A stretch of 64,000 nt of DNA from Candidimonas sp. SYP-B2681 (lineage in GTDB: Bacteria > Pseudomonadota > Gammaproteobacteria > Burkholderiales > Burkholderiaceae_B): positions 217,204-281,203 of the forward strand of contig NZ_RYDV01000007.1 of NCBI RefSeq assembly GCF_003971065.1. Reading direction: 5' to 3'. The position numbers and the translations under genes are program-made. Below are positions 37,559 to 46,725 of the stretch, piece by piece. How positions within the stretch are numbered: the stretch's first letter is position 1; each line of letters begins with the position of its first letter. Below the pieces are notes generated by a model that saw nothing but the letters and a program-made list of their open reading frames with translations, did no database searches and was not told where the DNA came from.

Positions 37559-37687
37559 ATGGCTGCTAAAATTCTAGCTTCCTTCGCCTTGCTGGGTTGT
37601 ATCGCCTTAGCAGGTTGCAATACTGTAGCCGGGGCCGGTGAAGACATCAGCAAAGCGGGCGGCGCGATTACCAAGTCTGCCAAGTAA
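37559..37687 (+). CDS. Entericidin-like small lipoprotein (42 aa)
   Basis: A 42-residue lipoprotein precursor: a signal with hydrophobic core ILASFALLGCIAL and lipobox L-A-G-C, then a short mature part NTVAGAGEDISKAGGAITK with the Gly-x-D-I-x-K-x-G pattern of the entericidin EcnA/EcnB family. These are tiny outer-membrane lipoproteins; EcnB is a bacteriolytic toxin and EcnA its antidote, but many single copies have no shown role. An AAAAGGGA ribosome binding site precedes the ATG, and a strong terminator follows at 37732. Confidence 0.85.
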   Translation: MAAKILASFALLGCIALAGCNTVAGAGEDISKAGGAITKSAK

Positions 37688-37731
37688 TACGAATACAGCG
37701 GTACCGAGTCTGCCATTGCGGGCTCAAATTC

Positions 37732-37768
37732 AAAAAGCTCCTGCGTTTCACGCAGGAGCTTTTCTTTT
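37732..37768. terminator. Bidirectional terminator
   Basis: AAAAGCTCCTGCG-TTTCA-CGCAGGAGCTTTT followed by CTTTT: a 13-bp perfect stem between the convergent entericidin and Bug genes, with T-runs on both strands. Confidence 0.9.
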
Positions 37769-37808
37769 GGCCTGATCCGTTTGTGGGTTTCCCCGTACGG
37801 CTACATTT

Positions 37809-38801
37809 TTACTCTTTCAGGGAAAGGCCCGTTTCCTTAACGAACTTATCCCAGCGTTTGTACTGTTCCATAGTGTACTTATCAACGCTGGCGCCATCAG
37901 TGGCTATGACTTCAAAACCTAATGCAGTCAGTTTCTGTTTTACTTCCTTGTCGTTGAGGGCTTCCTGGAATGCCTTCGTTAACGTATTCGACACACTGTC
38001 CGGAGTCGCGGCCGGGGCGAAGATACCTATCCAGGAGTAGGCCTCGTACTCGGGGAACCCAGATTCCTGGACGGTGGGCGTATTGGGTAAATCCGGCAGG
38101 CGGGTGGTACCCGTGACAGCCAGCGGCTTTATTTTGTCCGCCGCAATTTGCGCCTTCATTGCAGCATAGCTCAGCAAGGTAAAGTTCACGACATTGCCAA
38201 GTACCGCTTGTACCGCCGGCCCGCCGCCGCCGAACGGGACGTGAAGGATATCCACTTTCGCCTGACGCTTAAGGTCTTCCGCGGCAAGGTGATTTAGCGA
38301 ACCGGCGCCAGTCGACGCATAGCTGTATTTTCCAGGGTTTGCCTTGGCTTCAGCCAGGAAGTCCTTAAGGTTTTGGCCGGGAGTCGCCATGGATGCGCCC
38401 ATCACTAGGGGAAATCTAAGGGCGAACGCGATGCCGCGCAAATCCTTGAACGTGTCGTAAGGCAGGTCGGGCCTGACAATAGGGTTGATGGCATGAGTAT
38501 CAAAGCTTACCAGCACGGTATTGCCATCGGGCTTCGAGCGTACGACATATTGGGTGGCGATCTGGCTTGCAGCGCCGGGTTTGTTCTCGACGATAACAGG
38601 GCGATTCAGCAGTTCGGCAAGTTTGGGCTGGATTATCCTGGATGCGATATCGGTGCTGCCACCCGGTGGGAAAGGGACCACCAGCCGTAAAGGAGCGTCA
38701 TCGGCCACGGCCACACTGGCCATTGAACAGGCGACAAGGCAAGCTGCCCCGATCTTCAACATAGTATGGGCGGCATATGTTTTCGAGAGTAATCCGGTCA
38801 T
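37809..38801 (-). CDS. Bug-family (TctC) tripartite tricarboxylate transporter receptor
   Basis: Periplasmic solute-binding protein of 330 residues, with a signal peptide ending around SVAVADDAPL. The mature protein opens with the family hallmark LVVPFPPGGSTDIASRII. VIVENKPGAAS, STGAGSLNHLA and FGGGGPAVQAV are also typical. Such proteins bind small organic acids such as citrate, nicotinate or aspartate, and Alcaligenaceae carry very many of them. No TctA/TctB membrane genes adjoin, as is usual for orphan Bug proteins. AAGGA seven bases upstream supports the ATG at 38801. Confidence 0.92.
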   Translation of the reverse strand: MTGLLSKTYAAHTMLKIGAACLVACSMASVAVADDAPLRLVVPFPPGGSTDIASRIIQPKLAELLNRPVIVENKPGAASQIATQYVVRSKPDGNTVLVSFDTHAINPIVRPDLPYDTFKDLRGIAFALRFPLVMGASMATPGQNLKDFLAEAKANPGKYSYASTGAGSLNHLAAEDLKRQAKVDILHVPFGGGGPAVQAVLGNVVNFTLLSYAAMKAQIAADKIKPLAVTGTTRLPDLPNTPTVQESGFPEYEAYSWIGIFAPAATPDSVSNTLTKAFQEALNDKEVKQKLTALGFEVIATDGASVDKYTMEQYKRWDKFVKETGLSLKE

Positions 38802-39377
38802 CGATTTTCCTTCTTATGAGATTGTCCAGGTTCGAACGCTAAAGCTTAATTTTTAAAAGCGGCAAATGGCGCTCTGCTATTAAATCTCATTCTTCATTCT
38901 TTGTCTCTGCACGGCGCAAAGTTATTCTCGGCCTGCCGTTGCTCCATGGCGAGCTGAAAGTGAAGCCTGGAGCCATAAAACTGTCACTGCAGTTTGATCC
39001 CCAGGTCACACGTTCTCCCTAAGATGCTGGTCATTCCAGGCGATTCGCGTTGCCCAAATGCCACTTCAGCACCACAGGAGTATTGATTTGTTTAAAGGCA
39101 TGCAGCGTATGGTTCTAGCGTCGGCTGCTACCAGCGTAGATTCGTGGCTGATGGCGCATCAGAGCGACCTGCCAGAGGGCGTGGTGACAGGGTTTTGATA
39201 GCGATGTGTTGTCCACTGAAGACGCTGGCGTTTAGGTGTATTAAGCCAGCCAATTCAAGAATCCTTAAACGGGTGAAGTGTCCTTTGATCTGTTGATTTT
39301 GCCCAGCTCGGCATGTCCGAATTGTTGGGACATCCGACTGCGCTCACACTGCAATCCTGAACTGTCAGGAGAGCACC
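38802..39377. other. Long intergenic region before the Tad locus
   Basis: These 576 bases separate the minus-strand Bug gene from the plus-strand pilus locus and probably hold both promoters. No convincing gene is seen. A 36-codon TTG-initiated frame at 39088-39198 follows an AGGAG and is noted only as a possibility. The stretch from 39200 to 39360 is the likely control region of the Tad operon, but I could not define a -35/-10 pair. Confidence 0.4.
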
Positions 39378-39641
39378 GTGCAAAAACGACAAGGTAGGCA
39401 AGGCGGCCAAGGAATGACCGAGTACATTATTGTGGTCGCCCTCGTGGCGGTGGCTGCAATAGCCGTTTATCAATTGTTCGGGCAGGTTGTCCGCTCACAA
39501 ACTGCCGCGATGGCCAAAGAGCTGGCCGGTGAAGATGGGTCCGAACAATCCCGGATGGCACAAACCGCAGCCGAAGCCGCAGCGGCCCAAACTGCCGCCA
39601 AGACGCTTAAATCCTTTACTGGCAACGCGGGGGCGCAATGA
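39378..39641 (+). CDS. Flp-type IVb prepilin
   Basis: An 87-residue prepilin from GTG 39378, with AGGAG six bases upstream. The leader is ten residues and basic (MQKRQGRQGG). Cleavage after Gly10 puts Gln11 at +1, Glu15 at +5 and Tyr16 at +6, the canonical Glu5-Tyr6 signature of Flp pilins. One hydrophobic helix follows (IIVVALVAVAAIAVY) and then an Ala/Gln/Glu-rich tail. The tail is unusually long for Flp and rich in alanine. It is the first gene of the Tad locus and overlaps the next by four bases. Confidence 0.8.
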   Translation: MQKRQGRQGGQGMTEYIIVVALVAVAAIAVYQLFGQVVRSQTAAMAKELAGEDGSEQSRMAQTAAEAAAAQTAAKTLKSFTGNAGAQ

Positions 39642-40966
39642 CCGCAGCCAGTTACAGGAACGACTTTGCAGACATCCAGCGCGGTCAGGCTATGGTGCTG
39701 GGCATGTTGCTGGCAGGTGTTGCGATTCTTGTCTTGGTCCGCTACTTTGCCACGGGGCAGGTGGTGGCCGCCAAAGCCAGGCAGCTACATGCTCTTGATG
39801 CAGCGGCATATAGCGGAGCGTTAATCCAGGCACGCAGCTTGAATATGCTCGCGTATATCAATCGTGCACAGGCGGGCCATCAGGTGGCGATGGCGCATCT
39901 CGTCACGCTTGGATCATGGGCATCGCTGGGTGGAACACAGGCCAGGCAACTCGCCAGTGGCAACCCACCCGCCTACCTTATTGGCATGATGTTCGGACCG
40001 GAACATGGCGCGGCTTACCTCGCCGCTCAACGCGCTGCTGGCTTCGATTCGCGTGCTGCCTCACAGGGTGATCTCGCACAGGCTTATGCCGCACATGACA
40101 ACGTTGTCAGGCAGATTCTTGGTACAGTCCAAAGCGATATTGTCCAAGGTCTTCCGCAAGCCCGTGTGGCTGCCATGCGGGCCGTGTTGGCCGAAAATTA
40201 TTCAGGCGTTGCTCCCGAAGACTTCAACCTCGTCGTGGATGAAGACAATTGGCAAGGCTATGTTCAGCGTTACTCTGGGCAGCAGCAGTTACGGTCTCTG
40301 GTAGAAGATATTACGCAGCTATATGGCTTCCTGGACGCGCGCAACCGCAGCGTATCGAATCCATGGTCGGTCGAGGCAAGATGCCCACATTTACGCCACC
40401 AACTTCGCCGGCGCGGTGTAACCGAACTGGACTCAGCCGGACGTTGGCAATCTATCGATACTCAGTCTTACCATGCCCTGCGGTCTAACAAATGGATAGG
40501 CTGCTACTACCGCGAATATGCCATGGGTTGGGGCTGGATACCCAGCGTGGCATCCCAAACACTGCTCGAGCCCCACGTCGATGATCCGCCTGACAACTTT
40601 TCGGCCCAGGATTTTTGGCGCTGGGTAAAAGAGGCCACTGATTGGGACATATTGTCGGGTAGCGACAATCCGCTCGCCAATTCCAGAGCGGTAGCAAACC
40701 GTTATCGCTGGGAAGGTGGGGGGCTACCTAATTTTTTTGATGTCACTGCTGACCGACACTTGACTCTGCGCTTCAGCTTAACGTTACGGCATCCAGGACC
40801 TGAAAATTTGACGGTAAGCACGCGCAGCGCGGCAGAAACATTCTTTGATCGGCCTGAGGCGCGGACCGACGGCCGAACCGAATACAGGAATTTATTTCAT
40901 CCCTATTGGCAGGCGAGGCTGGCAGCGCCTTCTTCGCACGAACTCAGTATGGGGGATTCGCCATGA
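39638..40966 (+). CDS. TadG-like pilus assembly protein
   Basis: A 442-residue protein with a short polar N terminus, a Gly16-Gln17 junction and a single hydrophobic helix (VLGMLLAGVAILVLV), followed by a long periplasmic domain. ALDAAAYSGALIQARSLNMLAYINRAQ resembles the TadG/TadE group, whose mature parts begin with Asp-Ala-Ala-Ala-like segments. Position +5 after the Gly is Leu, so the acidic residue of true pilins is missing. The start overlaps the pilin gene by ATGA, and the end overlaps the next gene likewise, so translation is coupled through all three. Confidence 0.65.
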   Translation: MTAASYRNDFADIQRGQAMVLGMLLAGVAILVLVRYFATGQVVAAKARQLHALDAAAYSGALIQARSLNMLAYINRAQAGHQVAMAHLVTLGSWASLGGTQARQLASGNPPAYLIGMMFGPEHGAAYLAAQRAAGFDSRAASQGDLAQAYAAHDNVVRQILGTVQSDIVQGLPQARVAAMRAVLAENYSGVAPEDFNLVVDEDNWQGYVQRYSGQQQLRSLVEDITQLYGFLDARNRSVSNPWSVEARCPHLRHQLRRRGVTELDSAGRWQSIDTQSYHALRSNKWIGCYYREYAMGWGWIPSVASQTLLEPHVDDPPDNFSAQDFWRWVKEATDWDILSGSDNPLANSRAVANRYRWEGGGLPNFFDVTADRHLTLRFSLTLRHPGPENLTVSTRSAAETFFDRPEARTDGRTEYRNLFHPYWQARLAAPSSHELSMGDSP

Positions 40967-41751
40967 GACGCCTTTCCGAATGGTGGAGTTGCCATGCCGG
41001 CAGTGATTCGCACCATGCCATGCACACCCATGCGGTCCAGGATGGGCAAGCTTTGGTGGAAGGAATGGTGGTAATGATGGTTCTACTGTCGCTGTGGACG
41101 GGCACAGCTTGGCTGGGACGCCTGCAAGACATGGGTCTGCAGGCGACACATGCCAGCGCCTACTCTGCATTTTCATCCAGCCGGAATCCGACCGCGAAAA
41201 TCGATCATGACGTGAAGCGGTCCTATTTTTCAGGGCCTGCCCACAATTGGGCGGATCGCCGGGGTCGGCGGATATTAAGCAACGAGCTTGATGAAATCGT
41301 TTTGCAGTCGATGCGGCATGCCGCGCTCGACAATAAGGCACAACCGGGAGGTCCTGGTGATGATGCGCAATCCCTGCGTCGGGATTGGCGGCTCGACGAT
41401 ACAGGCATACTTGTCAGCCAAGTTAACGTCTCAGCTTTGGCGACCAGGCCTACTTTACCTAAAGCTGCATTCACGGGTATGGCTGACTTTGACATGCCTT
41501 ATCCGCAATTACGTCGCCATACGGCGATTCTTACCGGCGCCGGCCACGCCAGCAACGATTTAGCGGTACAGCAAACCGTGTCTCGCTCCGCGCTCGGATG
41601 GGGCAGTAGTGCCACGACTTCTTATGGTCACGGCAGAAGCATCGCGTCTGTCATGGTCTCCGTCGATGCTGCGTGGAATCGAACTGAACCGGTTTTTGAC
41701 TGGCTTGCGCCATGGGCAGGGTACGTGCCCGAATCACGCATCGCTCACTGA
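40963..41751 (+). CDS. TadE-like minor pilin
   Basis: A 262-residue protein; the start at 40963 overlaps the upstream stop (ATGA) and is preferred to a longer frame from 40906. The N terminus of 28 residues ends in Asp-Gly28; cleavage there gives Q29-A-L-V-E33, with Glu at +5 as in prepilins, then a hydrophobic helix (VVMMVLLSLWTGTAWLG). The C-terminal 200 residues are polar and without recognised domain. It probably acts as a minor pilin or initiation component. A prepilin peptidase is not encoded in the window. Confidence 0.65.
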   Translation: MRRLSEWWSCHAGSDSHHAMHTHAVQDGQALVEGMVVMMVLLSLWTGTAWLGRLQDMGLQATHASAYSAFSSSRNPTAKIDHDVKRSYFSGPAHNWADRRGRRILSNELDEIVLQSMRHAALDNKAQPGGPGDDAQSLRRDWRLDDTGILVSQVNVSALATRPTLPKAAFTGMADFDMPYPQLRRHTAILTGAGHASNDLAVQQTVSRSALGWGSSATTSYGHGRSIASVMVSVDAAWNRTEPVFDWLAPWAGYVPESRIAH

Positions 41752-41765
41752 ATTAAGGGGCTTTC

Positions 41766-42500
41766 ATGAAGACTCATCCCGGCACTGATGTAGGAAGCGT
41801 AGTGACTTACTCGCGCGTGTCCGACCTTCTTAAATTCTTGTTGCCTATGCTCGTTTTGTGCGCCAGCGATGCGCCATTGGCGCGGGCCGCTCACAAGGTG
41901 GAAGAGCGCCTGGCGGCCATTGCGACAAAACAATTTGATTGGGATGCGCAGCAGGCCATCAAGCTGTCGGGCGTACCCGTGTATTTGAAGCCTTTCTCGT
42001 CCAAGCTTTCGCCGATTCAGACGGCGCAAACGTTGGCTGCCCATTCGGACCTTTTTCAGCGCGTACACACTGCACAGAACAAGATTGTATTGGCCGGCTT
42101 GCAGCCGGAATGGCATTGGTTGGCTGAAATCGAGCCGGCAGAACACGGTGCGGCTGGCTATGTGTCGGCACTGTATGTGGACGCTGGACGGCTAGGTCCA
42201 GGTAAACAGATCGACTTGTCAGAGTTCGAATGGTTGCCATCCCACGCCAAGAAGCAATTCAGTCAACAAACCGCCGACAATTCGCAAACGATCACGCAGC
42301 AGGTGTATAGCGTCTCAATGGCTCGCGGGCAACTCTCGGACTATATCGCCCAACAGCTTACTCACCTAGGTTGGACAAAGGATCTGGCAGTCACCGATAT
42401 AAGCGACGCCAGCGCGTGGCGTAGAAAGGGCGCACGTCTGATGTTGTTTCCTCAGGAAAGTGCGCTTGGAACCTCTCTTCTGGTTCATTTCGTGGAATAA
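41766..42500 (+). CDS. Exported protein of unknown function in the Tad locus
   Basis: A 244-residue protein with a hydrophobic segment at about 22-36 (LLKFLLPMLVLCAS) ending in ARA, which looks like a Sec signal peptide, although the N terminus before it is long. If so, an internal start would be better, but none has a clear ribosome binding site. The mature part is mixed alpha/beta with tryptophans (EWHWLAEIEP, FEWLPSHAKK). No family is recognised. It sits between the TadE-like gene and cpaB with short gaps on both sides, so it is very likely part of the pilus operon and a candidate accessory component. Confidence 0.7.
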   Translation: MKTHPGTDVGSVVTYSRVSDLLKFLLPMLVLCASDAPLARAAHKVEERLAAIATKQFDWDAQQAIKLSGVPVYLKPFSSKLSPIQTAQTLAAHSDLFQRVHTAQNKIVLAGLQPEWHWLAEIEPAEHGAAGYVSALYVDAGRLGPGKQIDLSEFEWLPSHAKKQFSQQTADNSQTITQQVYSVSMARGQLSDYIAQQLTHLGWTKDLAVTDISDASAWRRKGARLMLFPQESALGTSLLVHFVE

Positions 42501-42521
42501 ATCTCTGTGAAGGGGAAATAC

Positions 42522-43499
42522 ATGCGTCTACCTTTGCTCAATCGCTCAATGGCAATGCTATTGCTCGCCCTTATCGCCGGCTTATGTGCGGCATGGGCAG
42601 CTCGGCAGCACATACAAAGCCGCGTTCAGTTGCTCGAGGCACAGTCCAGGGTACCCATGGTTGATCGGGTCGTAGCAGCTTATGACTTGCCGGCTGGAAC
42701 GCGCCTGGGCTCTGAGCACCTGGCTGTGCGGCCGCTGCCCGCTGCCGTCGTGTCCAGCGACAGTCTGTCCCCAGAACGTTTTGCTGAACTGACTGGTACG
42801 GTCCTGCGATCGCCATTGCGTGCCGGCGACCCGGTGCTGCCGGTGCATGCCCAGGCCCAACAACAGACTGCATTTTCCAGCCATCTGGCCGCAGGTAGAC
42901 GGGCCATTACGATGCCGGTGGATGCGATCAATTCGGTATCGGGTTTGTTGCAGCCGGGCGATCTGATAGACCTGTATGTCTCTTTCGAATATCAGCGCAG
43001 ACGCATCACGGCTCCGTTACTCCAAGGGGTGTTGGTCCTTGCCACAGGGGCGAATACACAGCACGCGCATGATCCCGCTCAATTGCGACAAGGTGCTTAC
43101 GGCACCGTGACGCTCGATACGGCGCCAGAAGATGCGGTCAAACTGGTGTCCGCCCGACAAAGCGGTACCATCACGGCCGTACTGCGACACCCGCTCGACA
43201 GTCAAGCGACTCAGAAAGCGGTGCGCGGCGATCTGGCCAGTTTACTTGGTGTCAATTCCAATCCAGCTGCTCCTGCCAAAGGAGTTCCGGTTATCTACGG
43301 AAACAAGACCGTCCGAAGTGTTCCTGGGCTTGTTGCTAAGAACCCTGTTACCAGGCAAACCAGCGGAATTTTTGACCTTCCCTATAACCCGGAGCTGGTT
43401 AGTGCGTGGATGCAGTCTGCCACCGAAAGCCTGGACCGCTCACGACTTTATGACATGGCCGCGGGTGCATCTTCTTCGTCTGACCCTATGGCTGAGTAA
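42522..43499 (+). CDS. cpaB: Flp pilus assembly protein CpaB (RcpC)
   Basis: A 325-residue protein that assists the secretin in the Tad system. The ATG at 42522 is chosen because AGGGG lies seven bases before it; a GTG at 42507 would remove that site. It has an N-terminal membrane helix (MAMLLLALIAGLCAAWAA) and an SAF domain at about 45-105 with VVAAYDLPAGTRLGSEHL and PLRAGDPVL, followed by the CpaB/RcpC domain containing SVSGLLQPGDLIDLYVSF. It precedes cpaC by four bases. Confidence 0.9.
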   Translation: MRLPLLNRSMAMLLLALIAGLCAAWAARQHIQSRVQLLEAQSRVPMVDRVVAAYDLPAGTRLGSEHLAVRPLPAAVVSSDSLSPERFAELTGTVLRSPLRAGDPVLPVHAQAQQQTAFSSHLAAGRRAITMPVDAINSVSGLLQPGDLIDLYVSFEYQRRRITAPLLQGVLVLATGANTQHAHDPAQLRQGAYGTVTLDTAPEDAVKLVSARQSGTITAVLRHPLDSQATQKAVRGDLASLLGVNSNPAAPAKGVPVIYGNKTVRSVPGLVAKNPVTRQTSGIFDLPYNPELVSAWMQSATESLDRSRLYDMAAGASSSSDPMAE

Positions 43500-43503
43500 A
43501 CCG

Positions 43504-44955
43504 ATGAGCATGAATCGTAAAGACTGCTCCATGGTACTTGTTTGGTTTCTTCTGCTTGTCTCAGATCCTTTGCTGGCGCGCCAGGACATTCTGCTGAGCC
43601 TACAGGTCGGTGAGGTCAAGGTATTGGCAATCCCCGATGTCGCGCGGGTTGCCGTCGGGGACGGCCATGTGCTCAATGCGGTGACCACCGACGAAAAAGA
43701 GGTAATCCTCTTCGCACGTCACGAAGGGTCCAGTGCTCTGCAAATATGGAGCTCCAATGGGCAGCGTCACCGTTATCAGATTGATGTCGCACCTGAAGGG
43801 GCTCGTCAAATGCAGAATGAACTGCGCAGCGTGCTCGAACGCATCCCCAATGCAAGAGTTTCCGTGGTCGGTGACAAGCTTATGGTGGAAGGCGATGACT
43901 TGTCCGACCATGACCGCGAAAAGGTCGCCGATCTGGGCAAGCGCTATCCGCAGCTGCTTAACTTCACAAGCCCGGTGGGATGGGATCGCATGGTGTTGCT
44001 TGATGTCCAGGTCGTCGAAGTCCCTCGTGTGCAGTTGCAAGAGCTTGGCGTGCGTTGGAGTCCAGCCACTGAAGGCGGCTTGAATGCCGGCCTGGCATGG
44101 GATAGCGGTTCGCGGCGGATGGCGGATAGGCCAGGTGAAACGGTGGTGCCAATAGCTTTTCCAGCGACTGTGGCGGCGGGGTACTTCGGTATCAATGCTT
44201 TGTTGTCTGCGCGCATTCACGCCATGGCTCAGACGGGCATGGCCGTCGTGCTGGCGCAGCCGCAATTACTCGCGCGTAGCGGAGCTACTGCCGAGTTCCT
44301 TGCGGGGGGCGAAGTTCCGTATTCCACAGTCGACACCAATGGAAATACCAACACTGCATTCAAACCATATGGGGTTTCGCTGCGCATCACCCCGCAAATC
44401 GAGCGCAACGGTGCTGTACGTTCCCGTATCGAGGTGGAAGTCAGTTCGGTCGATGCGTCCTTTTCTGTTCCTAACGGTCCGTCATTGAAAACACGGCGTG
44501 CCTCCACCGAATTCAATGTTCGCTCGGGACAGACTTTAGTGATGGCAGGTTTTCTTTCGCGAGATGAATCCCGCAATGTGGATAAAGTACCCGGCCTCGG
44601 CGATATCCCTATTCTCGGGCATTTATTCAAGTCGACTCGATTTCAACGTAACGAGACAGAGCTCGCCATTTTCGTTACGCCGGTGGTCGTGGCGCCGGAT
44701 AATCCGGACTTAATGAGGCGAGTTCAGAAAGGGCAGGCCATTCTCGATGCGTCTTTTCCAGATGAACAACTTATTAATGTCCCGGTGCGCTCATCGCTCA
44801 CATTCCCTGAAACGCTTCCTGAAGGCTCTCATGAACGCTGGGATCCATGGTCGGGCGTCGGTTCGCAATGGGACCCCAATCGCGCGGGCACCATACCAGT
44901 AAAGGACGAGGGTTTCACACGAATCGGTGCGAATCAGCATAATTTTTCGGAGTAA
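43504..44955 (+). CDS. cpaC: Type II/IV secretin CpaC (RcpA)
   Basis: Outer-membrane secretin of 483 residues; the start at 43504 follows the cpaB stop by four bases. It has a signal peptide (MVLVWFLLLVSDPLLA), the pilus-assembly N-terminal domain at about 25-100, a BON-like segment, and the secretin domain from about 210. The latter carries LDVQVVEVPRVQLQELGVRW, the QPQLLARSGATAEFLAGGEVP strand region and VPGLGDIPILGHLF. It would form the channel for the Flp pilus. Confidence 0.93.
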   Translation: MSMNRKDCSMVLVWFLLLVSDPLLARQDILLSLQVGEVKVLAIPDVARVAVGDGHVLNAVTTDEKEVILFARHEGSSALQIWSSNGQRHRYQIDVAPEGARQMQNELRSVLERIPNARVSVVGDKLMVEGDDLSDHDREKVADLGKRYPQLLNFTSPVGWDRMVLLDVQVVEVPRVQLQELGVRWSPATEGGLNAGLAWDSGSRRMADRPGETVVPIAFPATVAAGYFGINALLSARIHAMAQTGMAVVLAQPQLLARSGATAEFLAGGEVPYSTVDTNGNTNTAFKPYGVSLRITPQIERNGAVRSRIEVEVSSVDASFSVPNGPSLKTRRASTEFNVRSGQTLVMAGFLSRDESRNVDKVPGLGDIPILGHLFKSTRFQRNETELAIFVTPVVVAPDNPDLMRRVQKGQAILDASFPDEQLINVPVRSSLTFPETLPEGSHERWDPWSGVGSQWDPNRAGTIPVKDEGFTRIGANQHNFSE

Positions 44956-44958
44956 GCC

Positions 44959-46707
44959 ATGCTGGAACTAGAATTGCGATTCGAAGATGGTGTAGTCGAC
45001 CGTCGGCATGTTCAACTGCCGCTAGAGATAGGCCGTGGAAGTGAGTGCGGCTTGCATTTGAAAGCGTGGCGCGTGGCCCGGCGTCACGCGCTTATCGAAC
45101 AGCGCAACGGTGGAGCATTTATCAGGGACTTTGGTGCACTGAGCGGTACCTTAGTAAACGGCCAGCGCATTACCGAATATGGTCCTCTACTCGCTGGCGA
45201 TGAAATAGTAATCGGTCCTTGCCTCATTCACATTTGCCAAGCACGCGATATCTCCAGGCCGCCCATCGCGCTGCCGTCCCCATTGGCAGCCGCACAGGCA
45301 CGGCGTGACCAGACTACGGGTTCTGCCATCGATGCTCACTGTTCAGGACTTTCTCCCGTCACGCAGCCGATTATCGAGCCGTCAGGCGAAGCCATGTTGC
45401 GGCATCGTCGGCGGCTTCATGCTGCGCTGCTTGACGCGCTCGATTTGCGCCGGCGTGACATCGCCACGATGAGTGACGAGGCTTTGCATTGCGAAGCAAT
45501 GTCCGCAATGAGCGAGATCATCGCGCTTGACGCCGAACTTCCTGCTTCGGCGGATCGTTCCGCGATTGTGCTTGAAGTCGTTAATGAGGCGGTCGGGCTG
45601 GGCCCACTCGAACCGTTGCTAGCGGACCATACGGTGACTGAAATCATGGTCAATCGACATGACGAGATTTTCGTGGAATCCGGGGGGCGACTGAGCCGCC
45701 ATGCGACGGCATTCAGCAGTGAACAGGCGGTGCTCGGCGTTATTGAGCGCATCGTGTCTCCGTTGGGGCGCCGTATCGACGAGAGTTCTCCTATGGTGGA
45801 TGCACGATTGCGCGATGGATCTCGTGTCAACGCCATTATTCCCCCAATAGCCTTGCGCGGCGCTAGTCTTACCATACGCAAGTTTCCTCATGCCCGACCG
45901 GGCATGGACGATCTCTTGCGCGTCGGAGCCTTTGACCACGCAATGCGCGACTTCCTCGCCGCTTGTATACAGCACCGGAAGAACATCATTGTTTCAGGCG
46001 GAACAGGATCCGGGAAAACCACCTTATTGAATGTGCTCTCCAATTGCATTCCAGATGGCGAGCGTATTGTCACGATCGAAGACGCCGCGGAACTACGGCT
46101 GAATCATCAGCATTTGGTTTCCTTGGAAGCGCGGCCGGCCAATCTTGAAGGCCGGGGAAAAGTCGATATCCGTGATTTAGTCCGAAATGCCTTGCGCATG
46201 CGGCCCGATCGTATCGTGATTGGAGAATGCCGTGGCGGGGAGGCGTTTGACATGTTGGCGGCAATGAACACCGGTCATGAAGGATCCCTTACTACCTTGC
46301 ATGCCAACAATCCGCGAGATGCTTTAGCTCGTCTGGAAACCATGATCTTAATGGCAGGAATGGATGTTCCGCTCGCCGCGGTCCGCGAACATATCGCCGC
46401 CAGTATTGATTTTATTGTTCAGCAGGCTCGTCTTAGCAACGGGCGACGATTAATCACATCGATTGTCGAGGTCACTGGCATGGAGAGCGGCCGCATCCAG
46501 ACCCAAGAGCTATTTCGCTACGTGGCCGGTCCACCGGCTTTCTTTTCCGGTTGTGGAGTGGTTCCGGATGCATTTACGGACGAGTCGGGTTCGGCTCGTA
46601 TTCCCCTCGCATGGTTCGACCAGCAAAACTCCGCAGACGCTCCTCCGCTGCAGGGATTCATCCCTGCAGCCCATGACGAAGAGCCTCCACCTGATTTACA
46701 AGTTTGA
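44959..46707 (+). CDS. cpaF: CpaF (TadA) ATPase with N-terminal FHA domain
   Basis: Motor ATPase of the Tad pilus, 582 residues. The C-terminal part is a standard CpaF: Walker A G347-G-T-G-S-G-K353-T, TIEDAAELRL, ALRMRPDRIVIGECRGGEA and TTLHANNPRDALARLE. The first 95 residues are an FHA domain: G25-R26, R41-R42-H43 and N67-G68 match the FHA phosphothreonine-binding motifs. At the SxxH position, residue 40 is Ala instead of Ser, so pThr binding may be altered. The fusion suggests control by protein phosphorylation or tethering to a partner. It lies between cpaC and tadB with minimal gaps. Confidence 0.92.
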   Translation: MLELELRFEDGVVDRRHVQLPLEIGRGSECGLHLKAWRVARRHALIEQRNGGAFIRDFGALSGTLVNGQRITEYGPLLAGDEIVIGPCLIHICQARDISRPPIALPSPLAAAQARRDQTTGSAIDAHCSGLSPVTQPIIEPSGEAMLRHRRRLHAALLDALDLRRRDIATMSDEALHCEAMSAMSEIIALDAELPASADRSAIVLEVVNEAVGLGPLEPLLADHTVTEIMVNRHDEIFVESGGRLSRHATAFSSEQAVLGVIERIVSPLGRRIDESSPMVDARLRDGSRVNAIIPPIALRGASLTIRKFPHARPGMDDLLRVGAFDHAMRDFLAACIQHRKNIIVSGGTGSGKTTLLNVLSNCIPDGERIVTIEDAAELRLNHQHLVSLEARPANLEGRGKVDIRDLVRNALRMRPDRIVIGECRGGEAFDMLAAMNTGHEGSLTTLHANNPRDALARLETMILMAGMDVPLAAVREHIAASIDFIVQQARLSNGRRLITSIVEVTGMESGRIQTQELFRYVAGPPAFFSGCGVVPDAFTDESGSARIPLAWFDQQNSADAPPLQGFIPAAHDEEPPPDLQV

Positions 46708-46725
46708 ATGCGCCTGGAGCAAGAC

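Noticed and set aside
39088..39198. 36-codon TTG-initiated frame after AGGAG in the Tad upstream region
   Set aside because: Rare start codon, very short, no recognisable features; more likely part of the control region.
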